Source: Mucilaginibacter sp. OK098 (GTDB lineage: Bacteria > Bacteroidota > Bacteroidia > Sphingobacteriales > Sphingobacteriaceae). From it: a stretch of 64,000 nt of DNA. The stretch spans positions 248,001 through 312,000 of the forward strand of contig NZ_FRCM01000008.1 in assembly GCF_900142915.1 (NCBI RefSeq). Direction: 5' to 3'. Made by a program: the position numbers and the translations under genes. A model generated the notes under the pieces. The model did no database searches. It saw only the letters and a program-made list of their open reading frames with translations, and had not been told where the DNA came from. Each line of letters opens with the position of its first letter. The first letter of the stretch is position 1. Below are positions 1 through 8,783 of this stretch, in pieces.

Positions 1-1
1 G

Positions 2-1078
2 CAGCAGGATTGGCGATACTATGCAAACCTGGCTTTTGGTGTAACTACGGCTCATGACCCATCAAGCAATACGGAGATGGTTTTTAGCCAAAATGAGATG
101 CTAAAGGCCGGCAACATGGTTGGCCCAAGGGTTTACTCAACCGGTACTATATTATATGGAGCTGACGGCGACTTTAAAGCCGTAATAAACAGCCTTGACG
201 ATGCGCTTTCAAATATCCGAAGGTTAAAAGCGGTAGGCGCATTCTCGGTAAAAAGCTATAACCAGCCCCGCCGCGAGCAACGCCAACAGGTTATTGAAGC
301 TGCGCGCCAGCTGCAAATGGAGGTTGTGCCCGAAGGTGGCTCAACATTTTTCACCAATATGAATATGATTTTAGACGGGCATACCGGCATTGAGCATAAT
401 ATACCCGTTTGGCCTGTTTATAAGGATGTAAAAACACTTTGGAATGCCAGCAAAACCGGCTATACGCCTACTCTTATAGTAAGTTATGGAACCCAGTTTG
501 GCGAAAACTTTTGGTATGACCGTACCGAGGTTTGGAAAAACGAACACCTGCTAAGTTTTACGCCACAGGCAATTGTTGATGCCCGCTCAAGGCGCAGAAG
601 TACTGCCGAATATGGCGATTACGGACATATTGAAGTATCAAAATATGTAAAGCAGATTGCAGACGGCGGCACAAAGGTTAATTTAGGCGCACACGGGCAA
701 TTACAGGGCCTTGGCGCACACTGGGAGCTATGGATGCTTACTCAAGGTGGTATGACGCCTATTCAGGCTATCAGATGCGCTACAATTAATGGAGCATCCT
801 ACCTGGGCATGGATAAAGAGATTGGTTCCTTAGAGTTAGGCAAGCTGGCTGACTTGATCATATTGAATGATAATCCACTGGATGATATCCGTAATAGCGA
901 AAAAATAAAATATGTAATGGTTAACGGCCGCTTATACGATGCTGACTCTATGAATGAAATTGGCAACCGCGAAAAACCAAGACAGCGCTTTTGGTGGCAA
1001 CTAAACCGTGGCGCCATATCCGATCTGCCAGTTGGTAATACAGAAACGTATTTGTTTACCACGCAGGATGGGGATTGA
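2..1078 (+). CDS. Amidohydrolase, C-terminal part (5' end outside window)
   Basis: The reading frame is open from the first bases of the window, so the true start lies upstream; about 358 C-terminal residues are visible. The end has the usual metal-dependent amidohydrolase pattern: a conserved His in NLGAHGQ, then TPIQAIRCATINGA, IGSLELGKLADLIIL and a closing beta-sandwich strand KYVMVNGRLYD. These are typical of the imidazolonepropionase-like branch, often found in Bacteroidota behind an N-terminal TolB/PD40 propeller that cannot be seen here. The substrate cannot be inferred. The gene ends just before a tandem-repeat spacer and converges with the esterase gene. The family is clear; the specific function is not. 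Confidence 0.85.
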   Translation, partial: QQDWRYYANLAFGVTTAHDPSSNTEMVFSQNEMLKAGNMVGPRVYSTGTILYGADGDFKAVINSLDDALSNIRRLKAVGAFSVKSYNQPRREQRQQVIEAARQLQMEVVPEGGSTFFTNMNMILDGHTGIEHNIPVWPVYKDVKTLWNASKTGYTPTLIVSYGTQFGENFWYDRTEVWKNEHLLSFTPQAIVDARSRRRSTAEYGDYGHIEVSKYVKQIADGGTKVNLGAHGQLQGLGAHWELWMLTQGGMTPIQAIRCATINGASYLGMDKEIGSLELGKLADLIILNDNPLDDIRNSEKIKYVMVNGRLYDADSMNEIGNREKPRQRFWWQLNRGAISDLPVGNTETYLFTTQDGD

Positions 1079-1223
1079 TGTGCGAATTTTGAATGTGCGG
1101 ATGTGCGAATTTAATGCGGAGTGCGGATTGTTGAATGCGGATTGATTAAGTCCGGAAGATAAAAGCATGGTGATGTCTAACGATAATGTCTGGCATCTTC
1201 TCATTTTCTTTCGGACTTTCGGA
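1079..1223. repeat. Heptamer-type degenerate repeats between convergent genes
   Basis: The arm at 1079-1172 starts directly after the amidohydrolase stop and reads as 7-bp steps such as ATGCGGA, GTGCGGA, TTGTTGA, ATGCGGA, TTGATTA, AGTCCGG. A second, inverted arm at 1204-1223 (CTTTCGGACTTTCGGAC) runs up to the esterase stop codon. The inverted match is only partial (AAGTCCGGAAGA against TTTCGGACTT). Confidence 0.6.
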
Positions 1224-2360
1224 CTACTTCACGAGCCACTCATAAAACCCAGGAAAATCGCCGTTCCATTGTTTTTCGTTGTGGCCGGCACCCTTTATAA
1301 TTACAACGGGTGAGTTTTGTTCATCTTTTATTTTATTGCGGATAATAGCTGCCATCTTTTGCATATCGGCCACCATGCTGTCACTTTCGGCATTACCGCA
1401 AACAAAATAGAACCTTGATTTCGTTGGCAACTTTTGTTGCTGTGCATATTGGTAAATTTCTGGCGCTATCCAAAATGCAGGGGAAAATATGCCTGCGTTA
1501 CCAAATACGCCAGGGTATTTTAGCGCAGCATACATGGAGATCAGCCCGCCCATTGAGCTGCCAGCAACTGTTGTATTAGCAGGATCTCTTTCGGTGCGAT
1601 AATGTCCGTCGATATATGGTTTAAGAGTTTTTACCATAAAATCAACATAATCATTGCCCCTGCCCTTTCCATATTTTGAATCATAAGGATCATATTCCGT
1701 TATCCGGTAATCACCGCCATGATCAATCCCAACCACAATGCATTCCTTTTGACCGGCAAGCTTGTCGAGTATCTCATCAATACCCCATTCGCCATAGCCC
1801 GAAGTGTAGTTATCAAACAGATTTTGCCCATCGTGCATATATATTACCGGGAATTTCTTTTTTGATGATTGATAATCTGCAGGCAAATAGATCCATACCC
1901 TTCGTTCCCTCCCCAATTGCGGCATTTCAAATTTTTCACTGATAATATGCACCTGCGGACTTGCGGTATGTGCCTTGGGTTGCGCCGCAAAATTATCCTG
2001 CCAGCCTTCAATATTCATTACTATTGCGGTATCATTTAAAATGGTAACACTGCGGTTATCAATAGGTTTGCCAAGCCTGGTGCATTCAACTGTTTGCCAA
2101 CTGCCGCGGGTTATTTTAAAGTGGTAAATACCTTTTGGCAAATCCTTTAAAAGGCGGTAAGATCCTGAGCCATCCGGGGTCATTTCCCAGGCTTTATCAG
2201 CAGCGCTCCAACCGTTAAAATCTCCTGCTAAAAAAAGGTGCTCGTCAGCCCTTTTTAAAGGGCTTAAATTACCTGTTTTAAAGGCTATTTTTTGCTGCCC
2301 AAATAACAAAAAACTTTGGCCCAAAAGCAAAAACGCGCAGAAAATATTTTTTTTCTTCAT
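1224..2360 (-). CDS. Secreted esterase with N-terminal glycogen-binding-like domain
   Basis: A 378-residue alpha/beta-hydrolase of the enterochelin-esterase/esterase-D family (PF00756 type). Residues 1-21 form a signal peptide. Residues 25-115 look like an early-set/CBM48 domain (LAGDFNGWSAAD, then GIYHFKITRG), and the esterase domain follows from about residue 135, with VWIYLPADY, IYMHDGQNLFD, the nucleophile elbow GSSMGG near residue 268 and a late catalytic His in GAGHNEKQW. The gene diverges from susC-susD-susE across a 346-bp region, and a 22-bp palindrome overlaps its likely promoter. It therefore probably de-esterifies or trims a glycan handled by that uptake system. The substrate is inferred from context only. 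Confidence 0.85.
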   Translation of the reverse strand: MKKKNIFCAFLLLGQSFLLFGQQKIAFKTGNLSPLKRADEHLFLAGDFNGWSAADKAWEMTPDGSGSYRLLKDLPKGIYHFKITRGSWQTVECTRLGKPIDNRSVTILNDTAIVMNIEGWQDNFAAQPKAHTASPQVHIISEKFEMPQLGRERRVWIYLPADYQSSKKKFPVIYMHDGQNLFDNYTSGYGEWGIDEILDKLAGQKECIVVGIDHGGDYRITEYDPYDSKYGKGRGNDYVDFMVKTLKPYIDGHYRTERDPANTTVAGSSMGGLISMYAALKYPGVFGNAGIFSPAFWIAPEIYQYAQQQKLPTKSRFYFVCGNAESDSMVADMQKMAAIIRNKIKDEQNSPVVIIKGAGHNEKQWNGDFPGFYEWLVK

Positions 2361-2385
2361 TATTAATTGTAGAGTAAACAGTTAT

Positions 2386-2407
2386 TTTCCGGGAACGTTC
2401 CCGGAAA
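2386..2407. promoter_or_regulatory. Perfect 22-bp palindrome, probable LacI-family operator
   Basis: The core CCGGGAACGTTCCCGG is flanked by TTT and AAA, giving 22 bp of perfect dyad symmetry. A CpG at the dyad axis and the GGAACGTTCC core fit LacI/GalR-type operators. It sits 26 bp upstream of the esterase ATG and overlaps a minus-strand -7-like box (TACATTTC, complement of 2404-2411), the position expected of a repressor site. No lacI-type gene is in the window. Confidence 0.65.
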
Positions 2408-2706
2408 TGTATTTCATATTAGTAAAATTGTTAGTTGTGTAATTTTTACACTTAACAAAATTTAAAACTACGTTTTCTCACAAAATTATAGGTAAAAATT
2501 TAAATAGTATCAAAGCAAGAACCTCCATTTCAATGTTTCTTTAAGGTTAAATCAACCCCAATAAAACTCATTAAAATTATCTTTTACATAATATTTGCAT
2601 TTATTACTTCTAAGTGTAAATTAGAAACGTGCTGTTTCAGCAAAAATAACAAACCAATTGTACCCGGCATATAATGCCCTTAATTAATTTAAAAAATAAG
2701 AAGTAT
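2408..2706. other. Divergent promoter region, esterase / susC
   Basis: An AT-rich spacer. For susC the best -7 candidate is AATATTTG at 2590-2597 (7 of 8 to TAnnTTTG), without a clear TTTG at -33. A long 5' leader for susC of about 100 nt would follow. No small gene or RNA structure was recognised. Confidence 0.35.
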
Positions 2707-5700
2707 ATGAGAAAAAATTACTCAAAAAAGTATGTACTCCTATGCGCATTTCTGATGATGTCAGTTATTGCATTTGCGCAAACAGGCGGCATAAAAGGTA
2801 AGGTGATTGATGAAACCAATCTTGCCCTGCCTGGAGCATCCGTTAGCATTGATGGAACCACTATGGGAGCAACCACCGATGCTAATGGCAATTATAACAT
2901 TACCGGTTTAAAACCCGGCAATTATTCAATTACTGCCAAATTTTTAGGCTATATAGCTTTTCAAAAAAGCGTTACTGTAGGCAGCAATTCAGTAATTACT
3001 GTTGATTTTGCTTTAGAACCGCAAAATACCAACTTAAATGAAGTTGTTGTTATTGGTTACGGTACGCAAAAAAGCAAGGATCTTACCGGTTCAATTGCTA
3101 CTGTTACTGCAAAAGATTTTAACCAGGGTGCTGTAACTACCCCGGAGCAATTAATCCAGGGCAAAGTTGCTGGCGTATCTATTATATCAAACAGTGGAGC
3201 TCCTGGCTCAGGTAGTACTATCCGCATTCGTGGTGGTGCATCAGTGAACGGAAGCAATGCGCCTTTGATTATCCTTGACGGTGTTCCGCTTGCTGAATCA
3301 AAGAATCCTGATGGCACAGTAAAAATTTCCGGCATTTCTGATCCGTTAAGCTTAATTAACCCTAACGATATCGAAAGTTTCTCCATATTAAAAGATGCTT
3401 CTGCTGCTGCTATTTATGGAAACAGGGCTTCAAATGGTGTAATCATCATAACAACAAAAAAAGGTAAATCGGGCAAACCTGTTATTGATTTCAGTACGCA
3501 ATTTTCTGTTTCAAAATTAACTAAAGAAGCACCTGTACTTTCGCCATCCCAATACCGTGCTTACATAAATGCAAATGATACTACTTCTGACAAGAGGTAT
3601 GTTAAATTAATGGGGAATGCCAATACCGACTGGCAGAAAGAAATTTATCAAACCGCAGTAAGCACCGATAACAATTTAAGTGTTTCGGGTACTACCGGTA
3701 AGTTACCATACCGTGTTTCTGTTGGGTATACTGATCAGAACGGGATCTTAAAAACAACCTCATTGCAACGGTATACCGGCAATATTAACCTTAGCCCCAG
3801 TTTATTTACCGATCACTTAAAGATCAATTTTAACTTAAAGGGCGTAGAAGCAAAACAAAGATTTGCTGATGAAGGTGGCGTTATTGGTTCTGCGGTAAAC
3901 TTTAATCCAACCGTTCCGGTTACATCAGGCGATGCTGCCTTTGCCCCATATGGCGGCTATTGGCAATGGACTGATCCAAACAATACCCCAAGCGGACTTA
4001 AAGGCTTGGCCCCTCGTAACCCTTTAGCTATGTTAGAGCAAAGGAATAACCGAAGCACAGTTTATCGTACAATTGCCAGCCTGGCTATGGATTACAAATT
4101 CCATTTTTTTCCCGATCTGCATGCTAACGTAAACTTATCATATGACGGTGCAAAAGGCACAGGGCATGATGTAATACAACCAAATGCAGCAACTAACTAT
4201 GATATTCTGCAAGATGGTACTTATCACAGCGGCTACAACAGCCAGTATAAATCAACCAATCAAAATAAGCTTTTTGAAGGTTTTTTAAGCTATTTTAAAG
4301 ATATTAAAAGCATAAAAAGCCATGTGGATGTAATAGCCGGTTATTCATGGCAGGATTTTAAAGATGTTAACTTCAGTTATCTGAACCATTTTAGTGACGG
4401 CACAGTTATTAATACTTCGTTATTTAATTATCCATATTTTATTAATGAATACCAGTTAACATCATTATATGGAAGGTTAAACTACAACTACGACCAAAAA
4501 TATTACTTAACAGCCAGTTTGCGTAGTGATGTTTCAACCAAATTTGCACCAGGCATCCGTACAGGAAATTTCCCTGCGGTAGCTTTGGCCTGGAAAATTA
4601 ATAACGAGGATTTCCTGAAAGGCAATACAACTGTTTCAACGCTTAAATTACGTTTGGAATATGGCCAGACAGGTAACCAGGAAGGTATTAATGATTATGA
4701 GTATCTGTCGCAATATAGCCTGAGCACATCAACAGCTCAATATCAATTTGGCAATAACAAGTATTATCAGCTATACCGTCCAGGTGGTTATTATCCTGGC
4801 AGAACTTGGGAAAGAACTAATTCAAGCAATGCAGGCCTTGATTTTGGCTTCCTTAACGACCGCATTACCGGTTCTGTTGATTATTACTACAGAAAAACTA
4901 AAAACTTGCTTGTACTTATTGGGCAACCTGCGGGGACCAATTTCAGCAATCAGATTGTTGGTAACGTTGGTGAAATGACCGATCAAGGTGTTGAATTTAA
5001 CATTACCGGGAAAATAATTGATCAGCAAAGTGTCTCATGGACAGCCGGTTTTAATGTTACTTACAACAAAAACAAAATCACCAATTTAACTACCATACCT
5101 AATCCAAATTATCCGGGTATCCAGGTTGGCGGCATTTCTGGCGGTACCGGTAACTTTATCCAAATTGATCAGCCAGGGTACGCCCGTAATACATTTTACG
5201 ATTATCAGCAGGTTTACGGCGCAAATGGAAAACCTATTGATGGTGTATTTGTGGACCAAAATGGCGATGGTATAATAAATGATAAAGACCGCCTTCATGA
5301 TCATAGCCCTGATCCTAAAGCATATTTCGGCTTAAACTCTGATTTCAGATATCAAAAATGGAATTTAGGCTTTGTAGCGCGCGCCAGCCTGGGTAACTAT
5401 GTTTACAATAACGTAGCATCAAATACCGGCGTTCAGCGTAACTTCCTAAATCCTATAGGTATAATCAATAACGGCTCAAGCAGCGTATTAACCAGCGGTT
5501 TGACCGGTAATAGCGATAAAGATGTATTATCAGATTACTATGTTCAGAATGCTTCCTTTTTTAGGATGGATAACATACACCTGGGGTATAACTTCGGTAA
5601 AGTGTTCAACGGAGCCGGCGATTTAAGGATAAGTGCAAACGTGCAGAATGTATTTATTATCACACAGTATAAAGGCGTTGACCCTGAAATCTCAAACGGC

Positions 5701-5766
5701 CTGGATAACAATTTTTATCCACGGCCAAGGACGTACGTGTTAGGCTTAAATCTGTCAGTAAAATAA
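2707..5766 (+). CDS. SusC/RagA-family TonB-dependent outer-membrane transporter
   Basis: About 1,019 residues. The start at 2707 is preferred to the in-frame ATG at 2674 because it opens directly on a signal peptide ending AFAQ. In order: a carboxypeptidase-regulatory-like beta domain (GGIKGKVIDETN), the SusC signature LNEVVVIGYGTQKSKDLTG, a plug domain (IRIRGGASVNG, KDASAAAIYGNRASNGVI) and a 22-strand-type barrel ending YVLGLNLSVK. It imports oligosaccharides through the outer membrane using TonB energy and pairs with the SusD lipoprotein encoded next. The three genes susC-susD-susE run in one direction with short gaps, so they form an operon. The sugar is not shown; the SusE-type partner suggests an alpha-glucan or similar polymer. 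Confidence 0.95.
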   Translation: MRKNYSKKYVLLCAFLMMSVIAFAQTGGIKGKVIDETNLALPGASVSIDGTTMGATTDANGNYNITGLKPGNYSITAKFLGYIAFQKSVTVGSNSVITVDFALEPQNTNLNEVVVIGYGTQKSKDLTGSIATVTAKDFNQGAVTTPEQLIQGKVAGVSIISNSGAPGSGSTIRIRGGASVNGSNAPLIILDGVPLAESKNPDGTVKISGISDPLSLINPNDIESFSILKDASAAAIYGNRASNGVIIITTKKGKSGKPVIDFSTQFSVSKLTKEAPVLSPSQYRAYINANDTTSDKRYVKLMGNANTDWQKEIYQTAVSTDNNLSVSGTTGKLPYRVSVGYTDQNGILKTTSLQRYTGNINLSPSLFTDHLKINFNLKGVEAKQRFADEGGVIGSAVNFNPTVPVTSGDAAFAPYGGYWQWTDPNNTPSGLKGLAPRNPLAMLEQRNNRSTVYRTIASLAMDYKFHFFPDLHANVNLSYDGAKGTGHDVIQPNAATNYDILQDGTYHSGYNSQYKSTNQNKLFEGFLSYFKDIKSIKSHVDVIAGYSWQDFKDVNFSYLNHFSDGTVINTSLFNYPYFINEYQLTSLYGRLNYNYDQKYYLTASLRSDVSTKFAPGIRTGNFPAVALAWKINNEDFLKGNTTVSTLKLRLEYGQTGNQEGINDYEYLSQYSLSTSTAQYQFGNNKYYQLYRPGGYYPGRTWERTNSSNAGLDFGFLNDRITGSVDYYYRKTKNLLVLIGQPAGTNFSNQIVGNVGEMTDQGVEFNITGKIIDQQSVSWTAGFNVTYNKNKITNLTTIPNPNYPGIQVGGISGGTGNFIQIDQPGYARNTFYDYQQVYGANGKPIDGVFVDQNGDGIINDKDRLHDHSPDPKAYFGLNSDFRYQKWNLGFVARASLGNYVYNNVASNTGVQRNFLNPIGIINNGSSSVLTSGLTGNSDKDVLSDYYVQNASFFRMDNIHLGYNFGKVFNGAGDLRISANVQNVFIITQYKGVDPEISNGLDNNFYPRPRTYVLGLNLSVK

Positions 5767-5794
5767 TTAGACATTCATTGTTAAAGAAATTAAT

Positions 5795-7411
5795 ATGAAA
5801 AGGAATTCATTAAAAATTTTATTAGTCACCGCTACTATAGGCGTTGGGTTAATATCGTGCAATAAAAATAAAATTCTTGCACCAAACTACCAGGTAACTT
5901 CCGAAAAGGTGTACAGCACCGCACTGGGTTACAAAGAATCATTAGCAAAGGTTTACGGAAGTATGGCTCTTACCGGTAACCAGGGCCCATCCGGACAAGG
6001 AGATGTACAAGGGATCGATGAGGGTACATCAGACTTCTTTCGTTTACTTTGGTACGCCCAGGAACTACCTACAGACGAAGCGGTAATTGGATGGGGCGAC
6101 CCTGGAGTACCCGATTTTCATGCTATGAGCTGGTCATCAGGAAACGTTGTTATGACCGGGTTATATTACAGGTCTATGTACCAGATAACCTTGTGTAATG
6201 ATTTTATCCGCCAGTCTACCGATGCCGAAATATCAAAACGCGGCTTTTCAGGTGCTGATGCCGATAATATCCGTCATTACAGCGCTGAGGCTCGTTTTTT
6301 ACGCGCTTACCAGTATTCCGTTATGATGGACCTGTTTGGCAATCCTCCATTCGTAACTGATGCTAATGCAGTTGGTTCAATTATTCCTCCGCAAACAGAT
6401 CGTAAAACACTTTTTAACTATATTGAAGGCGAGCTAAAAGCTATTGATCCGCTATTAGCTAAACCTAAAGCAAATGAGTATGGCCGCGCAGACGAGGCTG
6501 CCGCCTGGGCATTGTTAGCACGGATCTATTTAAATGCTAAAGTATATACAGGAACTGACCGCTATACAGATGCTATTACCTATGCCAAAAAAGTTATAGA
6601 AACCGGTGGTTATACGCTTATAGATAAGTATGATAACTTAATGACCGCCGATAACGAAAATAATAGCAATGAATTTATTTTAACAATTAACTATAATGGT
6701 GCAAAAACACAGGGCTACGGAGGTACAACCTTTTTAACTCACGCGGCTTGTGGCGGATCCATCCCTACTACTTTATTTGGTGTTGATAGCCAGTGGGCAG
6801 GTATCAGAACAACAAGCAGTTTGGTTAGTTTATTCCCGGCAAATACATCGGATGTATTTCCTAATAATGGTAACCCTGATACAAGGGCTGAATTCTGGAC
6901 AAAGGGACAAAACCTGGCTATTAATGATATAACTTCATTTAATGACGGTTATGCGGTTACTAAATTCAGAAACGTAAATGCAGATGGTTCGGCACCTTCA
7001 ACAACAGCTTTCTCTGACGTTGATATGCCAATATTCCGTTTAGCTGAACAATATCTTATTTACGCTGAAGCAGTTACAAGAGGCGGCACTGGCGGTGATG
7101 CAGCAACGGCTTTAAGCTATATTAATACCTTACGCAAACGTGCTTATTCAGGCAGCACAAGCGGCAATATTACCCAGGGCCAGTTAACTACCGATTTTAT
7201 TTTGGATGAAAGAGCGCGTGAGTTGTTTTGGGAAGGTTTCCGCCGTACAGATCTTATCCGTTATGGAAAGTTTACAGGCGGTACCTATTTATGGCCATTT
7301 AAAGGTGGAGTAAAGAACGGGACCAGTGTGCCTGATTTTCGTAACCTGTACGCAATTCCGGATCAGGACCGTGCGGTTAATCCTAATTTAAAGCAAAACG
7401 CCGGTTATTAA
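5795..7411 (+). CDS. SusD/RagB-family glycan-binding lipoprotein
   Basis: A 538-residue lipoprotein with a signal peptide ending in the lipobox LISC, which places it on the outer membrane. Features of the RagB/SusD fold are AEARFLRAYQYSVMMDLFG in the TPR region, a RILAEQ-like stretch (MPIFRLAEQYLIYAEA) and the C-terminal block ILDERARELFWEGFRRTDLIR followed by YAIPDQDRAVNPNLKQN. It caps the SusC barrel and delivers the substrate. It begins 28 bp after susC and is followed 63 bp later by the susE-like gene. The assignment is firm; the substrate is unknown. Confidence 0.95.
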   Translation: MKRNSLKILLVTATIGVGLISCNKNKILAPNYQVTSEKVYSTALGYKESLAKVYGSMALTGNQGPSGQGDVQGIDEGTSDFFRLLWYAQELPTDEAVIGWGDPGVPDFHAMSWSSGNVVMTGLYYRSMYQITLCNDFIRQSTDAEISKRGFSGADADNIRHYSAEARFLRAYQYSVMMDLFGNPPFVTDANAVGSIIPPQTDRKTLFNYIEGELKAIDPLLAKPKANEYGRADEAAAWALLARIYLNAKVYTGTDRYTDAITYAKKVIETGGYTLIDKYDNLMTADNENNSNEFILTINYNGAKTQGYGGTTFLTHAACGGSIPTTLFGVDSQWAGIRTTSSLVSLFPANTSDVFPNNGNPDTRAEFWTKGQNLAINDITSFNDGYAVTKFRNVNADGSAPSTTAFSDVDMPIFRLAEQYLIYAEAVTRGGTGGDAATALSYINTLRKRAYSGSTSGNITQGQLTTDFILDERARELFWEGFRRTDLIRYGKFTGGTYLWPFKGGVKNGTSVPDFRNLYAIPDQDRAVNPNLKQNAGY

Positions 7412-7474
7412 TACAGGCTCAAATTATTCAGATTATAATACCTGATTTAGGTTAAAATCAATAAAAACATTAAA

Positions 7475-8563
7475 ATGAAAAAAGTATTAACAAAATTTTT
7501 AGCATTGAGCAGCATTGGGCTGCTCATGCTATCGGCCTGTAAAAAAGATGGTAGTTTGGTAACTACAAACGGGGGTAAACCAGGAGCCCTAAGCGCGTCA
7601 GCAACAACATTAGTATTGGATAAAACAAAACTTACCGATACGTCAAAGGTTATGACTTTTACTTTCACACAACCTGATTTTGGTTATAACGCAGCCGTAA
7701 CTAATACCTTGCAAATAGATGCCGTGGGTGATAATTGGGCAAAACCCGCCTCGGTAACAATAGGTATTAAAAAGGGCGTACAAGGTTATTCAACTGCTGA
7801 TTTTAACACATTATTGTTGAAATTAAATTTAGTTGGTGGCGTTACTTCGCAAGTACAGGTACGTGTTCAGCATTCTTTAGGTGCCGGTTCTACACCTATA
7901 TATTCAAATGTGCTTTCACTTACTGTTACACCGTTCAATTTAACATCTTTCTTATACACTGTGGGCGCATACCAGGGATGGGATATTAGTCACCAGGATA
8001 GTTTGCTGTCAGCTACAAGCAATGGTATTTACATTGGTGTATTAAACTTTACTGCCGGCAATAACCAGTTTTTGATAGTGCCGGGTAGAAACAGCTATGA
8101 TAACAAATATGCAACTAACGATCCTCAAAATGCTACAAGCAGTACAGTAGCGGTTGGCGGACCTAATAACTTATTTGCTCCGGCTACCCCGGGCTTTTAT
8201 ACAGTAACGCTTAACATTAATGCAAAAACCATTTCATTTACACCGTTTACGGCATATTACAGCGTGATAGGTGATGGCGCTAAAGGATGGAGTGACGGTG
8301 ATGATGTGGATATGAAATCTGCCAATGATGGCACTGGATTATGGACTATTACGCTTCCATTAGTTTCTACAGGTTCAATTAAAGTCAGGAAAAGTCACGC
8401 TTGGGCCATTGGTTATGGGATTCCTAAAACTGGGGCAGATGGTAAAACGTTAGCATCTACAGACGACAACAATATTCCTGTACCCACTTCAGGCACCTAC
8501 AAAATAACTTTCCTGCCAACAGCAGACGATAAGACAGCCGCTTATACTTTAATAAAACAATAA
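7475..8563 (+). CDS. SusE/SusF-like outer-membrane glycan-binding lipoprotein
   Basis: A 362-residue lipoprotein (lipobox LSAC after a hydrophobic leader). The N-terminal third, with SATTLVLDKTK and the TFTFTQPDFGYNAAV region, matches the SusE immunoglobulin-like domain. The rest contains two starch-binding-like modules (FLYTVGAYQGWDI near residue 160 and YSVIGDGAKGWSDGDDVDM near residue 265), each carrying exposed aromatic residues as in SusE/SusF. It likely holds glycan at the cell surface for the SusC/SusD pair. It is the last gene of the operon and is followed by a strong hairpin terminator. No glycoside hydrolase gene is linked on this side. Confidence 0.88.
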   Translation: MKKVLTKFLALSSIGLLMLSACKKDGSLVTTNGGKPGALSASATTLVLDKTKLTDTSKVMTFTFTQPDFGYNAAVTNTLQIDAVGDNWAKPASVTIGIKKGVQGYSTADFNTLLLKLNLVGGVTSQVQVRVQHSLGAGSTPIYSNVLSLTVTPFNLTSFLYTVGAYQGWDISHQDSLLSATSNGIYIGVLNFTAGNNQFLIVPGRNSYDNKYATNDPQNATSSTVAVGGPNNLFAPATPGFYTVTLNINAKTISFTPFTAYYSVIGDGAKGWSDGDDVDMKSANDGTGLWTITLPLVSTGSIKVRKSHAWAIGYGIPKTGADGKTLASTDDNNIPVPTSGTYKITFLPTADDKTAAYTLIKQ

Positions 8564-8591
8564 AACAGAGTTGATTGGGATTGATTAAAAG

Positions 8592-8624
8592 GCCCGCCTG
8601 GTTAAAACCAGCGGGCTTTTTTTT
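8592..8624 (+). terminator. Rho-independent terminator of the sus operon
   Basis: GCCCGCCTGG and CCAGCGGGC form a stem with one bulged base around a TTAAAA loop, followed by eight T residues. Confidence 0.9.
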
Positions 8625-8681
8625 GGCCGCTGATTTTTAATGTTTAACTTGATTTCGCCGATTAATGAACCAAATATTAAA

Positions 8682-8775
8682 AAATGACTAATGACTTAAT
8701 GACCAATGATATTCCCCGAAACAAAAAATGGTTCACAATTCATTACCATGAACTATGAACCATCAATTATGAACC
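8682..8775. repeat. Heptamer repeats (AATGACT and CCATGAA families)
   Basis: Two repeat families lie side by side: AATGACT/TAATGAC/CAATGAT steps at 8682-8709 and CCATGAA/CTATGAA/CCATCAA/TTATGAA steps up to 8775, nine bases before the citrate synthase stop codon. Both families recur elsewhere in the window. Confidence 0.65.
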
Positions 8776-8783
8776 CAAAAGAA

